Shown piece after piece: positions 16,554 to 24,770 of a stretch of DNA of 64,000 bases. Position 1 is the stretch's first letter; the number at the start of each line of letters is the position of its first letter. The position numbers and the translations under genes were made by a program. This DNA comes from Demequina lignilytica (GTDB taxonomy: Bacteria; Actinomycetota; Actinomycetes; Actinomycetales; Demequinaceae). The DNA is taken from NCBI RefSeq assembly GCF_030418305.1, contig NZ_JAUHPX010000007.1, forward strand, positions 62,001 to 126,000, in the 5' to 3' direction. The notes under the pieces were generated by a model. The model saw nothing but the letters and a program-made list of their open reading frames with translations. It was not told the DNA's origin and ran no database searches.

Positions 16554-19502
16554 TCAGGCGTCGACCGTCTCGGCGACGGGCTCGGTGACCTCCGCCTCGG
16601 GGGCGCCGGCCGTGCGGCGGCGGACCCGGACGACGACCATCGCGATGAGACCCGCGATGATCAGGCCCACGCCGCCGGTGATGACCCAGCGCCACATCTG
16701 CCACGCCGGCGGCGTGTAGGTGATGGTGCTGGCCGGGGCGATGCCGTCCATGGCGTTGGAGTTCGCCACGGTGAACAGCATGTGGTGGGCCACGGTGCGC
16801 AGGTTCGAGACCGCGAGCGCCGAGGTGGTGTCCTCGAGGACCTTGAAGGGCTCGAAGGTGAGCATGTGATCGGTGCCGGCGTCGATCGCCTGGTCGGGGT
16901 ACATGTACCCGTACAGGTTGAAGTCGGTGATCACGAAGCCCTCGAAGCCCCACTCGTCGCGGAGCACGTCGGTCATGAGGGCCTTCGAGCCGCCGGCCCA
17001 GGTGCTGCCGATGCGGTTGAAGGAGCTCATCATGGCCATCTGGCCGACCTCGGCGGTCTCGACGGTGCCCTCGTCATCGGAGATGTACGAGATCTCGCCG
17101 GTGACCTCCTTGACGGGGATCTCGAACGCCTTCAGGTAGATCTCGCGGATCGCCTGCTCGTTCGCCCACGAGGCGACACCGTTGTTGACGCGGTTGGTCT
17201 CCTGGTCGTTCATCGCGAAGTGCTTGAGGAACGTGTACACGCCCTTGGTGAGCGCGCCCTCGGAGGTCGCCTTCGCCATCTCGCCCGACAGGACCGGGTC
17301 CTCCGAGTAGTACTCGAAGTTGCGGCCCGCGAAGGGCGAGCGGTGGATGTTGAGCGCCGGTGCGTACCAGCCGTTGGCGCCCATCTGCAGCGCCTCCTCG
17401 CCCACCTGCGCGCCCATGCGGTGCGCGATCTCCTTGTTCCACGTCTGGGCGATGACCACCTCGGACGGGTACGCGGTGCCGTTGTAGGCGTCGTTGAGGA
17501 AGGACGAGAAGCCGGCGGGGCCGTCGAGGTCGACGGTGGCGGGCTTCACGACCGACTCGATCGCGTCGGTGTTGTACGCGCCGTTGAGGATGACCTTGGT
17601 GATCTCCTCGACGGTGAGCTGGTCGAGCATGTCCTCCCACAGCGGGTGGTCGAAGTCGAGGCCGCGCAGGTCGATGAGCTGCAGGCCGTTCTCCGCACCG
17701 GTCACGGGCATCTCGGCGTCCGAGGCCTCGGCGGCGGCCGCGGCGTCGTAGGCGTCGAACGCGGCGACGATCTCGTCGGTCGCGGTCAGGTCCGCCTCGG
17801 TGGGAGCCGTGGGCCAGGTGCCCGCGAAGTCCGCACGCGAGAGGTTGACGATCTTGCCGTCCTCGGCGGTGTCGCTGAAGAGGGCCGAGACGTCGTCGAA
17901 CTGGTTGGTCGCGGCGACGCCGTCGGACTCGCGCGGGTTGTCCTCGCCGTAGACGATCGTGTCGCCCACGGTGTAGCTGATCGGCTCGACGCCCTCGGCG
18001 AGGGTGTGCGAGTCGGTCTGCACGCGGAGCTCGTAGTCGCCGGCCTCGAGCACGTAGGCGCCCGCGGTCTCGTAGTCGTAGGACGCCATGTCCTCGACCG
18101 CGAGGGTCAGGGTGACGGTCTCGGACTGGCCCGGCTCGAGGAGCGAGGTCTTCTCGAAGGCGCCGAGGACGACCTCGGCCTTCTCGATGCCGCCCGCGGT
18201 GTAGGGCGCGTTGTAGTACAGCTCCACGACGTCCTTGCCCGCGACGTCGCCGGTGTTGGTGACGGTCACGTCGACGGTGATGTCGCCGTCGGTGCCGCCC
18301 AGCTCCTCACCGGCGATCTCCCACGAGAAGTCGGTGTAGGACAGGCCGTAGCCGAACGGGTAGACCACGGCGGAGTCGTAGTCGATGAAGCCCTCGGCGG
18401 CCGCGGTCTCGTAGTAGCGGTAGCCGACGTAGATGCCCTCCTCGTACTGGACGAAGTAGCCCGGGCCGTTGACCGAGTCGACGTTGGAGTACTGGAAGTT
18501 GCCGAAGTTGCTCCAGGTCGGGTCCTGGGTGAAGTCCGCGGACCAGGTGTCGACCGTGCGACCCGACGGGTTGACGGCGCCGCTGAGCACGTCGCCCACG
18601 GCGTTGTAGCCGGTCTGACCGGGCGAGCCGATCAGCAGCACGCCGTCGATCTCCGGGTCGTCCTGGATCACGCCCATCTCCATCGAGGTGGACGCGTTGA
18701 CCACGACGATCACGGTGTCGAAGCTGGCCTTGGCCACCTCGAGCATCGCCTTCTCGTCCTGGTTGAGCTCGAGCATGTGCTCGCCCGCCTGCGCGCGCTC
18801 GTCCGCCGCGCCGGGCACGTCGGTCATGTCCTGCGCGAGGTCGCCGCCCTCGCCGCCGCCACGGCCGATCACGACCACGGCCGCGTCCGCGTAGTCCGCG
18901 AACGACGCGGTCGCCTCGTCGGTGTACTGGTCCACCGGCATCTCGCCGATCACGTAGGTCGAGCCCGCCGGGTCGTCCATGACGATGTCGGCCTTGGGGG
19001 CGTCCGCGGCGAACGACTCGAACATCGCATACGCGGTCGGGTTCACGTCGAAGCCCGCGTTCTCAAGGCCCGTGATGGCGTTCACGGCCGTCGACGTGTC
19101 GACCGAGCCGGAGCCGGCGCCGCCGAACACGGGGTCCGCGGAGAAGCGGCCGAGCAGCGTGACCTTCGCGCCCGAGGCCAGCGGCAGGGCCGCGGCCTCG
19201 TTCTTCGCGAGCACGACGCCCTCGGACTCGATCTCCTCGACGAGCGCGAACGCGTCCTCCTGCTCGGACTCGAGCGAGTCGTAGGACGCCTCGTTGTAGT
19301 CGGTGTCCCAGTCCTCGGTGCCCTCGGCGGTCTCGATCGTGTAGGTGCCCTCGCCGAGCTGGGTGTTGACCCAGGACCCGAAGATGCTGATGGCGACGTT
19401 CGCGACCACCGTGAGGATGATCAGGAACGCGATGACGGGGACCCAGATGCCGAGATACTTGCCGTTCGACATCGGCGGCTTCTTTGCCGAATCTGTACTC
19501 AC
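16554..19502 (-). CDS. domain-permuted, membrane-tethered glycoside hydrolase family 3
   Basis: A 982-residue protein in which the GH3 domains are in reverse order: alpha/beta sandwich first (about 90-400, GVVLAKNEAAALPL and VNASTSMEMG), then a fibronectin-like domain, a spacer, and last the TIM-barrel (about 640-900, HRSPFAGRNFEYYSEDP, KHFAMNDQETNR, likely nucleophile D860 in VITDFN). There are membrane helices at both ends (about 27-50 and 938-958), each with basic cytoplasmic flanks, so the enzyme should sit outside the cell held by two anchors. The GTG at 19502 is chosen because AAGGAGAGG is 4 bases upstream. It begins the glycan operon. Confidence 0.92.
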   Translation of the reverse strand: MSTDSAKKPPMSNGKYLGIWVPVIAFLIILTVVANVAISIFGSWVNTQLGEGTYTIETAEGTEDWDTDYNEASYDSLESEQEDAFALVEEIESEGVVLAKNEAAALPLASGAKVTLLGRFSADPVFGGAGSGSVDTSTAVNAITGLENAGFDVNPTAYAMFESFAADAPKADIVMDDPAGSTYVIGEMPVDQYTDEATASFADYADAAVVVIGRGGGEGGDLAQDMTDVPGAADERAQAGEHMLELNQDEKAMLEVAKASFDTVIVVVNASTSMEMGVIQDDPEIDGVLLIGSPGQTGYNAVGDVLSGAVNPSGRTVDTWSADFTQDPTWSNFGNFQYSNVDSVNGPGYFVQYEEGIYVGYRYYETAAAEGFIDYDSAVVYPFGYGLSYTDFSWEIAGEELGGTDGDITVDVTVTNTGDVAGKDVVELYYNAPYTAGGIEKAEVVLGAFEKTSLLEPGQSETVTLTLAVEDMASYDYETAGAYVLEAGDYELRVQTDSHTLAEGVEPISYTVGDTIVYGEDNPRESDGVAATNQFDDVSALFSDTAEDGKIVNLSRADFAGTWPTAPTEADLTATDEIVAAFDAYDAAAAAEASDAEMPVTGAENGLQLIDLRGLDFDHPLWEDMLDQLTVEEITKVILNGAYNTDAIESVVKPATVDLDGPAGFSSFLNDAYNGTAYPSEVVIAQTWNKEIAHRMGAQVGEEALQMGANGWYAPALNIHRSPFAGRNFEYYSEDPVLSGEMAKATSEGALTKGVYTFLKHFAMNDQETNRVNNGVASWANEQAIREIYLKAFEIPVKEVTGEISYISDDEGTVETAEVGQMAMMSSFNRIGSTWAGGSKALMTDVLRDEWGFEGFVITDFNLYGYMYPDQAIDAGTDHMLTFEPFKVLEDTTSALAVSNLRTVAHHMLFTVANSNAMDGIAPASTITYTPPAWQMWRWVITGGVGLIIAGLIAMVVVRVRRRTAGAPEAEVTEPVAETVDA

Positions 19503-19530
19503 TTTGCCTCTCCTTGCACGCCCGCCGTGA

Positions 19531-19558
19531 GCATCGTCCCCCCGCGGGGGCATGATGC
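19531..19558. promoter_or_regulatory. 28-bp imperfect palindrome upstream of the GH3 operon
   Basis: GCATC...GATGC arms enclose the 12-bp perfect palindrome CCCCCGCGGGGG (19539-19550); the left arm is a 9/10 copy of the dispersed 10-mer. It lies 29 bases upstream of the permuted GH3 start. The rest of the 231-base gap (19503-19733) holds no gene. Operator function is inferred from position. Confidence 0.4.
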
Positions 19559-19733
19559 GCGACCACGGGCGTGTGGTCGGACCGCCTCAGACGGCCGTGT
19601 GTTGTGTGGTGACGTCCTTGTGCCGGACAACACCGCCGCCACTGCCACGTGACGGCGATGGGGAGAGGCAATCACCCGTTCGCGCGTCCCGGCCGGGACC
19701 ATGCACGACCTGTCCCCACGGTCGCACAACCTG

Positions 19734-20588
19734 TCATCCGCGGCGCACGCGGACGTCCCCCGCGAGCACCTCGCGGCGCTCGCCGGCGGCCGTGCGCACC
19801 ACCAGGCCGCCGCCGGGGGCGAGCCCCTCGGCCACCCCGGAGACCGGCGCGCCGTCGGGGACGTCGATCGCGACGTCCCACCCGACCGTCGCGAGCACGG
19901 CCTCCACCGGCGCGCGCATCGGCTCCCCGGAGCGCCACTGGGCCACGGAGTCGCGCAGCTCGGCCGCGAGCAGCCCCATGAGCACCACCCGGTCGAGCTC
20001 GGTGGCGCCCAGCGACGCCAGGGAGGCCGCGTGCGGGACCGGCAGCTCGGCCGGCTCCTGCGAGACGTTGATGCCGATGCCCGCGACGACCGCGTCATCC
20101 TCGCCCGTCTCGCACAGGATCCCGACCACCTTGCGCCAGCGTCCCCAGCCGGGGATCTCCCGCGCGCCGGCCTCGACCACGACGTCGTTGGGCCACTTCA
20201 GCCACGCGCCCACGCCCGCGCGGCGCAGCGCGCGGACCGTCGCGAGCCCGGTCACGAGCGGCGCCCAGCCGTAGTCCGCGCGTGCCACCTCGACGGGTCT
20301 CAGCGCGAACGATGCGGTGAGGGCCGCCCCGCGCGGCGTCACCCAGGCGCGCCCGGCGCGGCCCCGGCCGGCGGTCTGGTGGTCGGCCACCAGCGCGGAC
20401 AGGTGCGGCCAGGCGCTCCCCTCGCGCCGCAGCGCCTCGAGCAGGCGGGTGTTGGTCGACGGGGACTGCGCGAGCACGTCGACGCGCGCGAGCGGGGCGG
20501 GCACCAGCCCTGCCAGCGCGCCCGCGGTGAGCTCGCTCCGGGAGCGCAGGATGCGCTCGGCGGGCACGGCGGGGACGGTGGAGCTCAC
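19734..20588 (-). CDS. birA: biotin-[acetyl-CoA-carboxylase] ligase
   Basis: Attaches biotin to the carrier lysine of acyl-CoA carboxylase. The 284-residue protein shows the biotinyl-AMP loop GRGRAGR (74-80), KWPNDV (131-136) and the GIGINV segment. There is no N-terminal helix-turn-helix, so it is a class I ligase that does not regulate transcription. Its natural substrate is probably the alpha subunit at 31320-33098. In mycobacteria birA sits divergently beside accD5; here the mannitol PTS locus lies between. Confidence 0.93.
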   Translation of the reverse strand: MSSTVPAVPAERILRSRSELTAGALAGLVPAPLARVDVLAQSPSTNTRLLEALRREGSAWPHLSALVADHQTAGRGRAGRAWVTPRGAALTASFALRPVEVARADYGWAPLVTGLATVRALRRAGVGAWLKWPNDVVVEAGAREIPGWGRWRKVVGILCETGEDDAVVAGIGINVSQEPAELPVPHAASLASLGATELDRVVLMGLLAAELRDSVAQWRSGEPMRAPVEAVLATVGWDVAIDVPDGAPVSGVAEGLAPGGGLVVRTAAGERREVLAGDVRVRRG

Positions 20589-20607
20589 GGCGCCAGCGTA
20601 GACCCCG

Positions 20608-21369
20608 TCAGACGAGGGCCACCTCGACGCCCGCGGCCTCCAGGTCCTCCGCGGTGTCGCGGTCGAGACCCGTGTCGGTGATGAGCATGGCGATGTCGCT
20701 CAGCCCCGCGAAGCGGTGGAGATGGATCTGCCCGGCCTTGGTCGAGTCGCTCACGATGACGGCGCGGCGGGCCGCCCCCACCATCGCCCGCTTGGCGTCC
20801 GACTCGGCCTGATCCGGCGTGGTGAAGCCGTGGCTCACGTCGAAGCCGTTGGCCCCCATGAAGGCGACGTCCGCGCACATGCCCGCGAGCGCCTCGATCA
20901 TCATGCCGCCGACCGCGGCCCCGGTGCGGTGCCGCACGCGGCCGCCGAGCAGGACCAGGTCGATCGAGGGGCGGTCGGCGATCACGGCGGCGATCGCGAA
21001 GGAGTTGGTGACCACCGTCGCGGACATGTCCGCGGGCATCGCGTGGGCGATCGCGAGGGTGGTCGTGCCCGAGTCGAGGATCACCGAGCCGCCGTGAGGG
21101 ATCTCCTCGAGCGCGCGCTCCGCGATGGTGCGCTTCTCCGAGGTGGCCTGGATCTGACGGTCGGCGGTGTGCTGCTCGAGCGTGAGCCGCTCCACGGGGA
21201 GGGCGCCTCCATGCACACGGCGGACCACACCGAGCCGCTCGAGGGCCGTGAGGTCGCGGCGGACCGTCTCGACGGTCACGCCGAGCGTCTCGGACAGCGC
21301 CACCACCTCGACGCGGCCGACCTCGCGCGCGCGCTCGAGGATCGCCTGCTGCCGCTCTGCCGCGTACAC
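20608..21369 (-). CDS. DeoR-family transcriptional regulator of the adjacent PTS locus
   Basis: A 253-residue repressor with the DeoR helix-turn-helix at 6-57 (ERQQAILERA, VTVETVRRDL, RRVHGGA) and a C-terminal sugar-phosphate sensor domain (DSGTTTLAIA, ANGFD, DSTKAG). The ATG at 21369 follows a GGAGGG site. It lies just downstream of the mannitol-type PTS operon, so sugar-phosphate induction of that operon is inferred. A GAATTGTGTG sequence in its own leader resembles, inverted, the repeats at the PTS promoter. Confidence 0.9.
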   Translation of the reverse strand: MYAAERQQAILERAREVGRVEVVALSETLGVTVETVRRDLTALERLGVVRRVHGGALPVERLTLEQHTADRQIQATSEKRTIAERALEEIPHGGSVILDSGTTTLAIAHAMPADMSATVVTNSFAIAAVIADRPSIDLVLLGGRVRHRTGAAVGGMMIEALAGMCADVAFMGANGFDVSHGFTTPDQAESDAKRAMVGAARRAVIVSDSTKAGQIHLHRFAGLSDIAMLITDTGLDRDTAEDLEAAGVEVALV

Positions 21370-21412
21370 GCCATGCCCTCCAGAATTGTGTGCCCCGGGG
21401 TCAATACTCCCT

Positions 21413-21444
21413 CATCGTGGCCGTCCGGAGGGACGGCCACGATG
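21413..21444 (-). terminator. terminator hairpin of the PTS operon
   Basis: A 14-bp perfect stem (CATCGTGGCCGTCC with its complement) closed by a 4-base loop starts 13 bases after the dehydrogenase stop, before deoR. Only a weak T-containing stretch follows. Confidence 0.75.
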
Positions 21445-21456
21445 GGGAGAGGCCGG

Positions 21457-22497
21457 TCAGGGCTCGACGGTGACCTTGATGGCAGCGCCGCGCTTGACGA
21501 TGTCGAACGCGTCGAGGACCCGCTCCAGCGGGATGTGCTCCGTGATCAGGTCCTTCACGGGCACCTTGCCGGTCGCGATGTACTCGAGCGCCATCTTGTT
21601 GTGCGCCGGCGCCGAGCCGTTCGCACCGAAGATGCGGAGCTGGCGGTAGTGCACCAGGTTCGAGTCGCACGTGATGGTCGGGTTGGTCTTCGGCAGGCCG
21701 CCGAAGAAGGAGATCTTGCCGTTGCGGGCGGCCATCGAGATCGCCTGCTCCTGGGCGATGTTCGCCGCGGTCGCCGTGATGATCGCGTCCGCACCGCGGC
21801 CGTCCGTCAGCTCCTTCACCTTCTCGACCACGTCGACGTTCGCGCCGTTGATGACCTCGTCCGGGTGGACCGCGTCGGCGGTCATCTTGAGCCGCTCGTC
21901 GTTGACGTCGATGAGGAAGATCCGGGCGGCGCCGTTGGCGCGGGCCAGACGGATGTGCATCGCGCCGATCGGGCCGGCGCCGAACACGACCACCGTGTCG
22001 CCCTCCTCGATGCCGAGGATCCGCTGCGCGTTGATGGCGCACGCGAGGGGCTCGGCCGCCGAGGCCTCGTCGTAGCCGACGCCCTCGGGGATGCGGTTGA
22101 GACCGTCGACCTTCATCACCTCGCGGGGGACGATCATGTACTCGGCGAAGCCGCCGTCGTACTGGTAGCCCATCGAGGTCTGGTTCTGGCAGACCTCCAT
22201 CCAGCCGCGCGAGCACTCGTAGCAGTCGCCGCAGGGCACCGCGGCGATGACCTGCACGCGGTCGCCGATGGCCCAGCCGTCGACCCCCTCGCCGATCGCG
22301 ACGATCTCGCCGGCGATCTCGTGGCCGATGGTGCGCGGCGGCGTGAGGTTCTGGTGGCCGTTGTAGAAGATCTTGACGTCGGTGCCGCAGGTGGAGGTGT
22401 TCCGCACGCGGAGCTTGACCTCGCCGGGGCCGACCTCGGGCTCGGGCACATCCTCGATGCGGACGTCCTCGGGTGCGTAGAAGCGCAGCGCCTTCAT
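21457..22497 (-). CDS. zinc-dependent polyol or polyol-phosphate dehydrogenase (MDR family)
   Basis: A 346-residue medium-chain dehydrogenase. Catalytic zinc ligands are C37 and H59-E60 (GHEIAGEI), structural zinc cysteines are C89, C92, C95 and C103, and the Rossmann motif is GAGPIG at 173-178. It is nested in a mannitol-type PTS operon where a MtlD would be expected, so the likely substrate is mannitol 1-phosphate or a related hexitol phosphate, giving fructose 6-phosphate or similar. MtlD itself is an unrelated long-chain enzyme, so this would be a non-orthologous replacement. Galactitol- or sorbitol-phosphate remain alternatives. Confidence 0.85.
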   Translation of the reverse strand: MKALRFYAPEDVRIEDVPEPEVGPGEVKLRVRNTSTCGTDVKIFYNGHQNLTPPRTIGHEIAGEIVAIGEGVDGWAIGDRVQVIAAVPCGDCYECSRGWMEVCQNQTSMGYQYDGGFAEYMIVPREVMKVDGLNRIPEGVGYDEASAAEPLACAINAQRILGIEEGDTVVVFGAGPIGAMHIRLARANGAARIFLIDVNDERLKMTADAVHPDEVINGANVDVVEKVKELTDGRGADAIITATAANIAQEQAISMAARNGKISFFGGLPKTNPTITCDSNLVHYRQLRIFGANGSAPAHNKMALEYIATGKVPVKDLITEHIPLERVLDAFDIVKRGAAIKVTVEP

Positions 22498-22535
22498 GGT
22501 GGTTCCTTTCGGTCGTGGGGACGGATCAGGGTGAG

Positions 22536-22964
22536 TCAGGCGGCGGGAGCGAGCAGGCCCATGACCTGATCGACGTCGGCCGCCTCGCGCAGCCGGGCCG
22601 CGGACTCGGGGTTCATCAGGACGGCGGCGAGGGACTGGAGGATGTCGATGTGCTCCTCGGACTTGGAGGCGATCGCGATGCACACGAACACCTCCTTGCC
22701 GTCCCAGTCGATGCCGTCGGGGAACTGCAGGTAGGCGATGGCGGCGCGCGCGATGTGCGCGCGGCTCTCGTTGGTCCCGTGGGGGATCGCCACGCCCTCG
22801 CCGATGAAGGTGGACACCTGCTCCTCGCGCTCGTGCAGCGCGGCGGCGTACTCCTCCGTGGCGGCGCCGAGCTCGACCAGGAGCTCGCCGCACTGACGGA
22901 TGGCGTCCGTCTTGTCCTGAGCCGTCAGGCCAAGACGGACGCCTTCGCGCGACAGGATCGCCAT
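22536..22964 (-). CDS. PTS mannitol-type EIIA
   Basis: A 142-residue cytoplasmic phosphocarrier. The phosphorylated histidine is H62 in VAIPHGTNE, the EIIA-Mtl/Fru signature. It accepts phosphate from HPr and passes it to the EIIB cysteine. It is encoded as a free protein rather than fused to EIICB as in E. coli MtlA. It lies 4 bases downstream of the EIIB gene and 38 upstream of the dehydrogenase. Confidence 0.92.
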   Translation of the reverse strand: MAILSREGVRLGLTAQDKTDAIRQCGELLVELGAATEEYAAALHEREEQVSTFIGEGVAIPHGTNESRAHIARAAIAYLQFPDGIDWDGKEVFVCIAIASKSEEHIDILQSLAAVLMNPESAARLREAADVDQVMGLLAPAA

Positions 22965-22968
22965 GAGC

Positions 22969-23277
22969 TCAGGACTCCAGCACCTGGTTGTTGGCGATGG
23001 CGTTCTCGACCTTCGTGAAGGCCGGGTCGCCCATGAAGATCGCGAAGGGCACCACGACGGCGCCGGGCGCGGTGGACTTGGCGCGGGCGGCCAGGCCCTG
23101 GTGGCACAGCACCACGTTGGCGTCGCCCGGGATCTCGTCGACCGGGGTGTGCTTGACCTCGACGCCGTACTTCGCGAGCTTGGTGCGCAGCGTGCTCGCC
23201 ACCATGACGGACGAGCCCATGCCGGCGTCGCACGCCACGATCACTCGCTTGACATCGGAACCGTTGACTGAGGGCAT
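22969..23277 (-). CDS. PTS mannitol-type EIIB
   Basis: A 102-residue protein with the phosphate-accepting C16 in the P-loop VACDAGMGSS, typical of EIIB-Mtl. Its length equals a free-standing EIIB domain. It follows the EIIC gene by 86 bases and precedes EIIA. It phosphorylates the sugar during passage through EIIC. Confidence 0.9.
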   Translation of the reverse strand: MPSVNGSDVKRVIVACDAGMGSSVMVASTLRTKLAKYGVEVKHTPVDEIPGDANVVLCHQGLAARAKSTAPGAVVVPFAIFMGDPAFTKVENAIANNQVLES

Positions 23278-23363
23278 CGTCGCCACTCTCCTTCTATGTG
23301 TGTCGTGAGGGGTTCGGTGCGGGGGCCGCGGGCGCGGCCCCCGCACCTTCGATTGTGCGCCGA

Positions 23364-24497
23364 TCAGGCGCCGGTCATCGGGTCGGGGAGACCGGCCTCC
23401 TTGGCGGCGGCCTCCTCCTTGGCCTCCTGGCGGAGCTCCTTGTCGAACTTCAGCAGGAAGAACGCCACCACGAACGCGACCGCGGCCGCGATGAACACCT
23501 GGAGGAACATCCCCACGTACTCGCCCTTCGGCGTGAAGGTGATGTACGCGAAGATCGATCCCGGCGACGGGGGCGCCACCAGGCCGTTGTCCAGGATCAC
23601 GCCGGTGAGCACGCCGGACATGCCGCCCGCGATGGCCGCGGCGATCAGCTTCGGCTTCATGAGGATGTACGGGAAGTAGATCTCGTGGATGCCGCCGAAG
23701 AAGTGGATGATGATCGCGCCGGGGACCGAGGCACGCAGCATGCGCGGGCCGAAGAACATGAACGCGGCGAGGATGCCCAGGCCGGGCCCGGGGTTCGACT
23801 CGATCATGAACAGCAGCGACTTGCCGGTCTCGAGCGCCTCCTGGGTGCCGAGCGGGGTGAACACGCCGTGGTTGATGGCGTTGTTCAGGAACAGCACCTT
23901 GGCGGGCTCCACGATCAGCGAGGCGAGCGGCAGCAGGTGGGCGTCGACCAGGAAGTCCACGCCGTTGCCGGCCCACTCGACCAGCTTGGTGACCACGGGG
24001 CCGATCGCGAGCTTGCCGACGATCGCGAGCAGCATGCCGATGATGCCGATCGAGAAGTTGTCGATGAGCATCTCGAAGCCGGCCTTGACCTTGCCCTCGA
24101 TGAGCTTGTCGAACTTCTTGAGCACCCACGCGGCCGCCGGACCGGCGATCATCGCGCCCATGAACATCGGGACATCGGCGCCCACGATCACACCCATGGT
24201 GACGATGGCGCCGATCACACCACCGCGGATCCCGTGGACGATCTTTCCGCCGGTGTAGCCGATCAGGAGCGGGAGCAGGTAGGTGATCATCGGGCCGACC
24301 AGCGCGGCCAGGCCCTCGTTGGGCGTCCATCCCGTGGGGATGAAGAACGCGGTGATGAGGCCCCACGCCACGAAGGCGCCGATGTTCGGCATGATCATGC
24401 CGGACAGGAAGCGGCCGAACCTCTGGACCGCCGCGCCCACGCCGCCTTCGCGGTTCTTGTTAGCCGCCGTGGCGGACTGTGCATCGGATAGAGACAT
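23364..24497 (-). CDS. PTS mannitol-type EIIC permease
   Basis: A 377-residue membrane channel with about eight hydrophobic segments, [17 protein letters not shown] near the N-terminus and the substrate motif [11 protein letters not shown], the GIHE signature of the mannitol family. The C-terminus is a charged helix ([10 protein letters not shown]) where E. coli MtlA continues into EIIB. It is the first gene of the EIIC-EIIB-EIIA-dehydrogenase operon. The promoter is recognisable at 24592-24620. Confidence 0.92.
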   Translation of the reverse strand: MSLSDAQSATAANKNREGGVGAAVQRFGRFLSGMIMPNIGAFVAWGLITAFFIPTGWTPNEGLAALVGPMITYLLPLLIGYTGGKIVHGIRGGVIGAIVTMGVIVGADVPMFMGAMIAGPAAAWVLKKFDKLIEGKVKAGFEMLIDNFSIGIIGMLLAIVGKLAIGPVVTKLVEWAGNGVDFLVDAHLLPLASLIVEPAKVLFLNNAINHGVFTPLGTQEALETGKSLLFMIESNPGPGLGILAAFMFFGPRMLRASVPGAIIIHFFGGIHEIYFPYILMKPKLIAAAIAGGMSGVLTGVILDNGLVAPPSPGSIFAYITFTPKGEYVGMFLQVFIAAAVAFVVAFFLLKFDKELRQEAKEEAAAKEAGLPDPMTGA

Positions 24498-24591
24498 GCG
24501 CTGCCAACCCTTTCTCTCTCCCCGCTTCCTTGCGAGGGATCTCGTGCCGCATGTCGCCCGGTAACGGGCGTTGTCGTCGTCGACGGTCACG

Positions 24592-24630
24592 ACAATAGCC
24601 ACACATTCGGCGTGAGTCAAACACATTCGG
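24592..24630 (-). promoter_or_regulatory. sigma-70-type promoter of the PTS operon overlapped by a direct-repeat operator
   Basis: On the minus strand TTGACT (24615-24620) and TATTGT (24592-24597) are separated by exactly 17 bases. Two identical copies of CCGAATGTGT (24621-24630 and 24601-24610), 20 bases apart, sit upstream of and inside the spacer. Two helical turns of spacing puts them on one DNA face. This is the best candidate site for the DeoR repressor at 20608. Confidence 0.7.
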
Positions 24631-24770
24631 GCGCACTCAGGCAGGAGCCCTCCTGGGGGTTTGCGAAAACCGGGCACACCCGGGAAGCCCGAACGCGCCC
24701 GAATCGGACACACCGTGCAGCCCGCACGGGCGCCGCTAGGCTGTGGGGCAGCCCGTACCCAAGGAGAGAT

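Noticed and set aside
16782..19652. 956-codon open frame opposite the permuted GH3 gene
   Set aside because: Same artefact; low-complexity composition, and it would override a complete GH3 with catalytic motifs.
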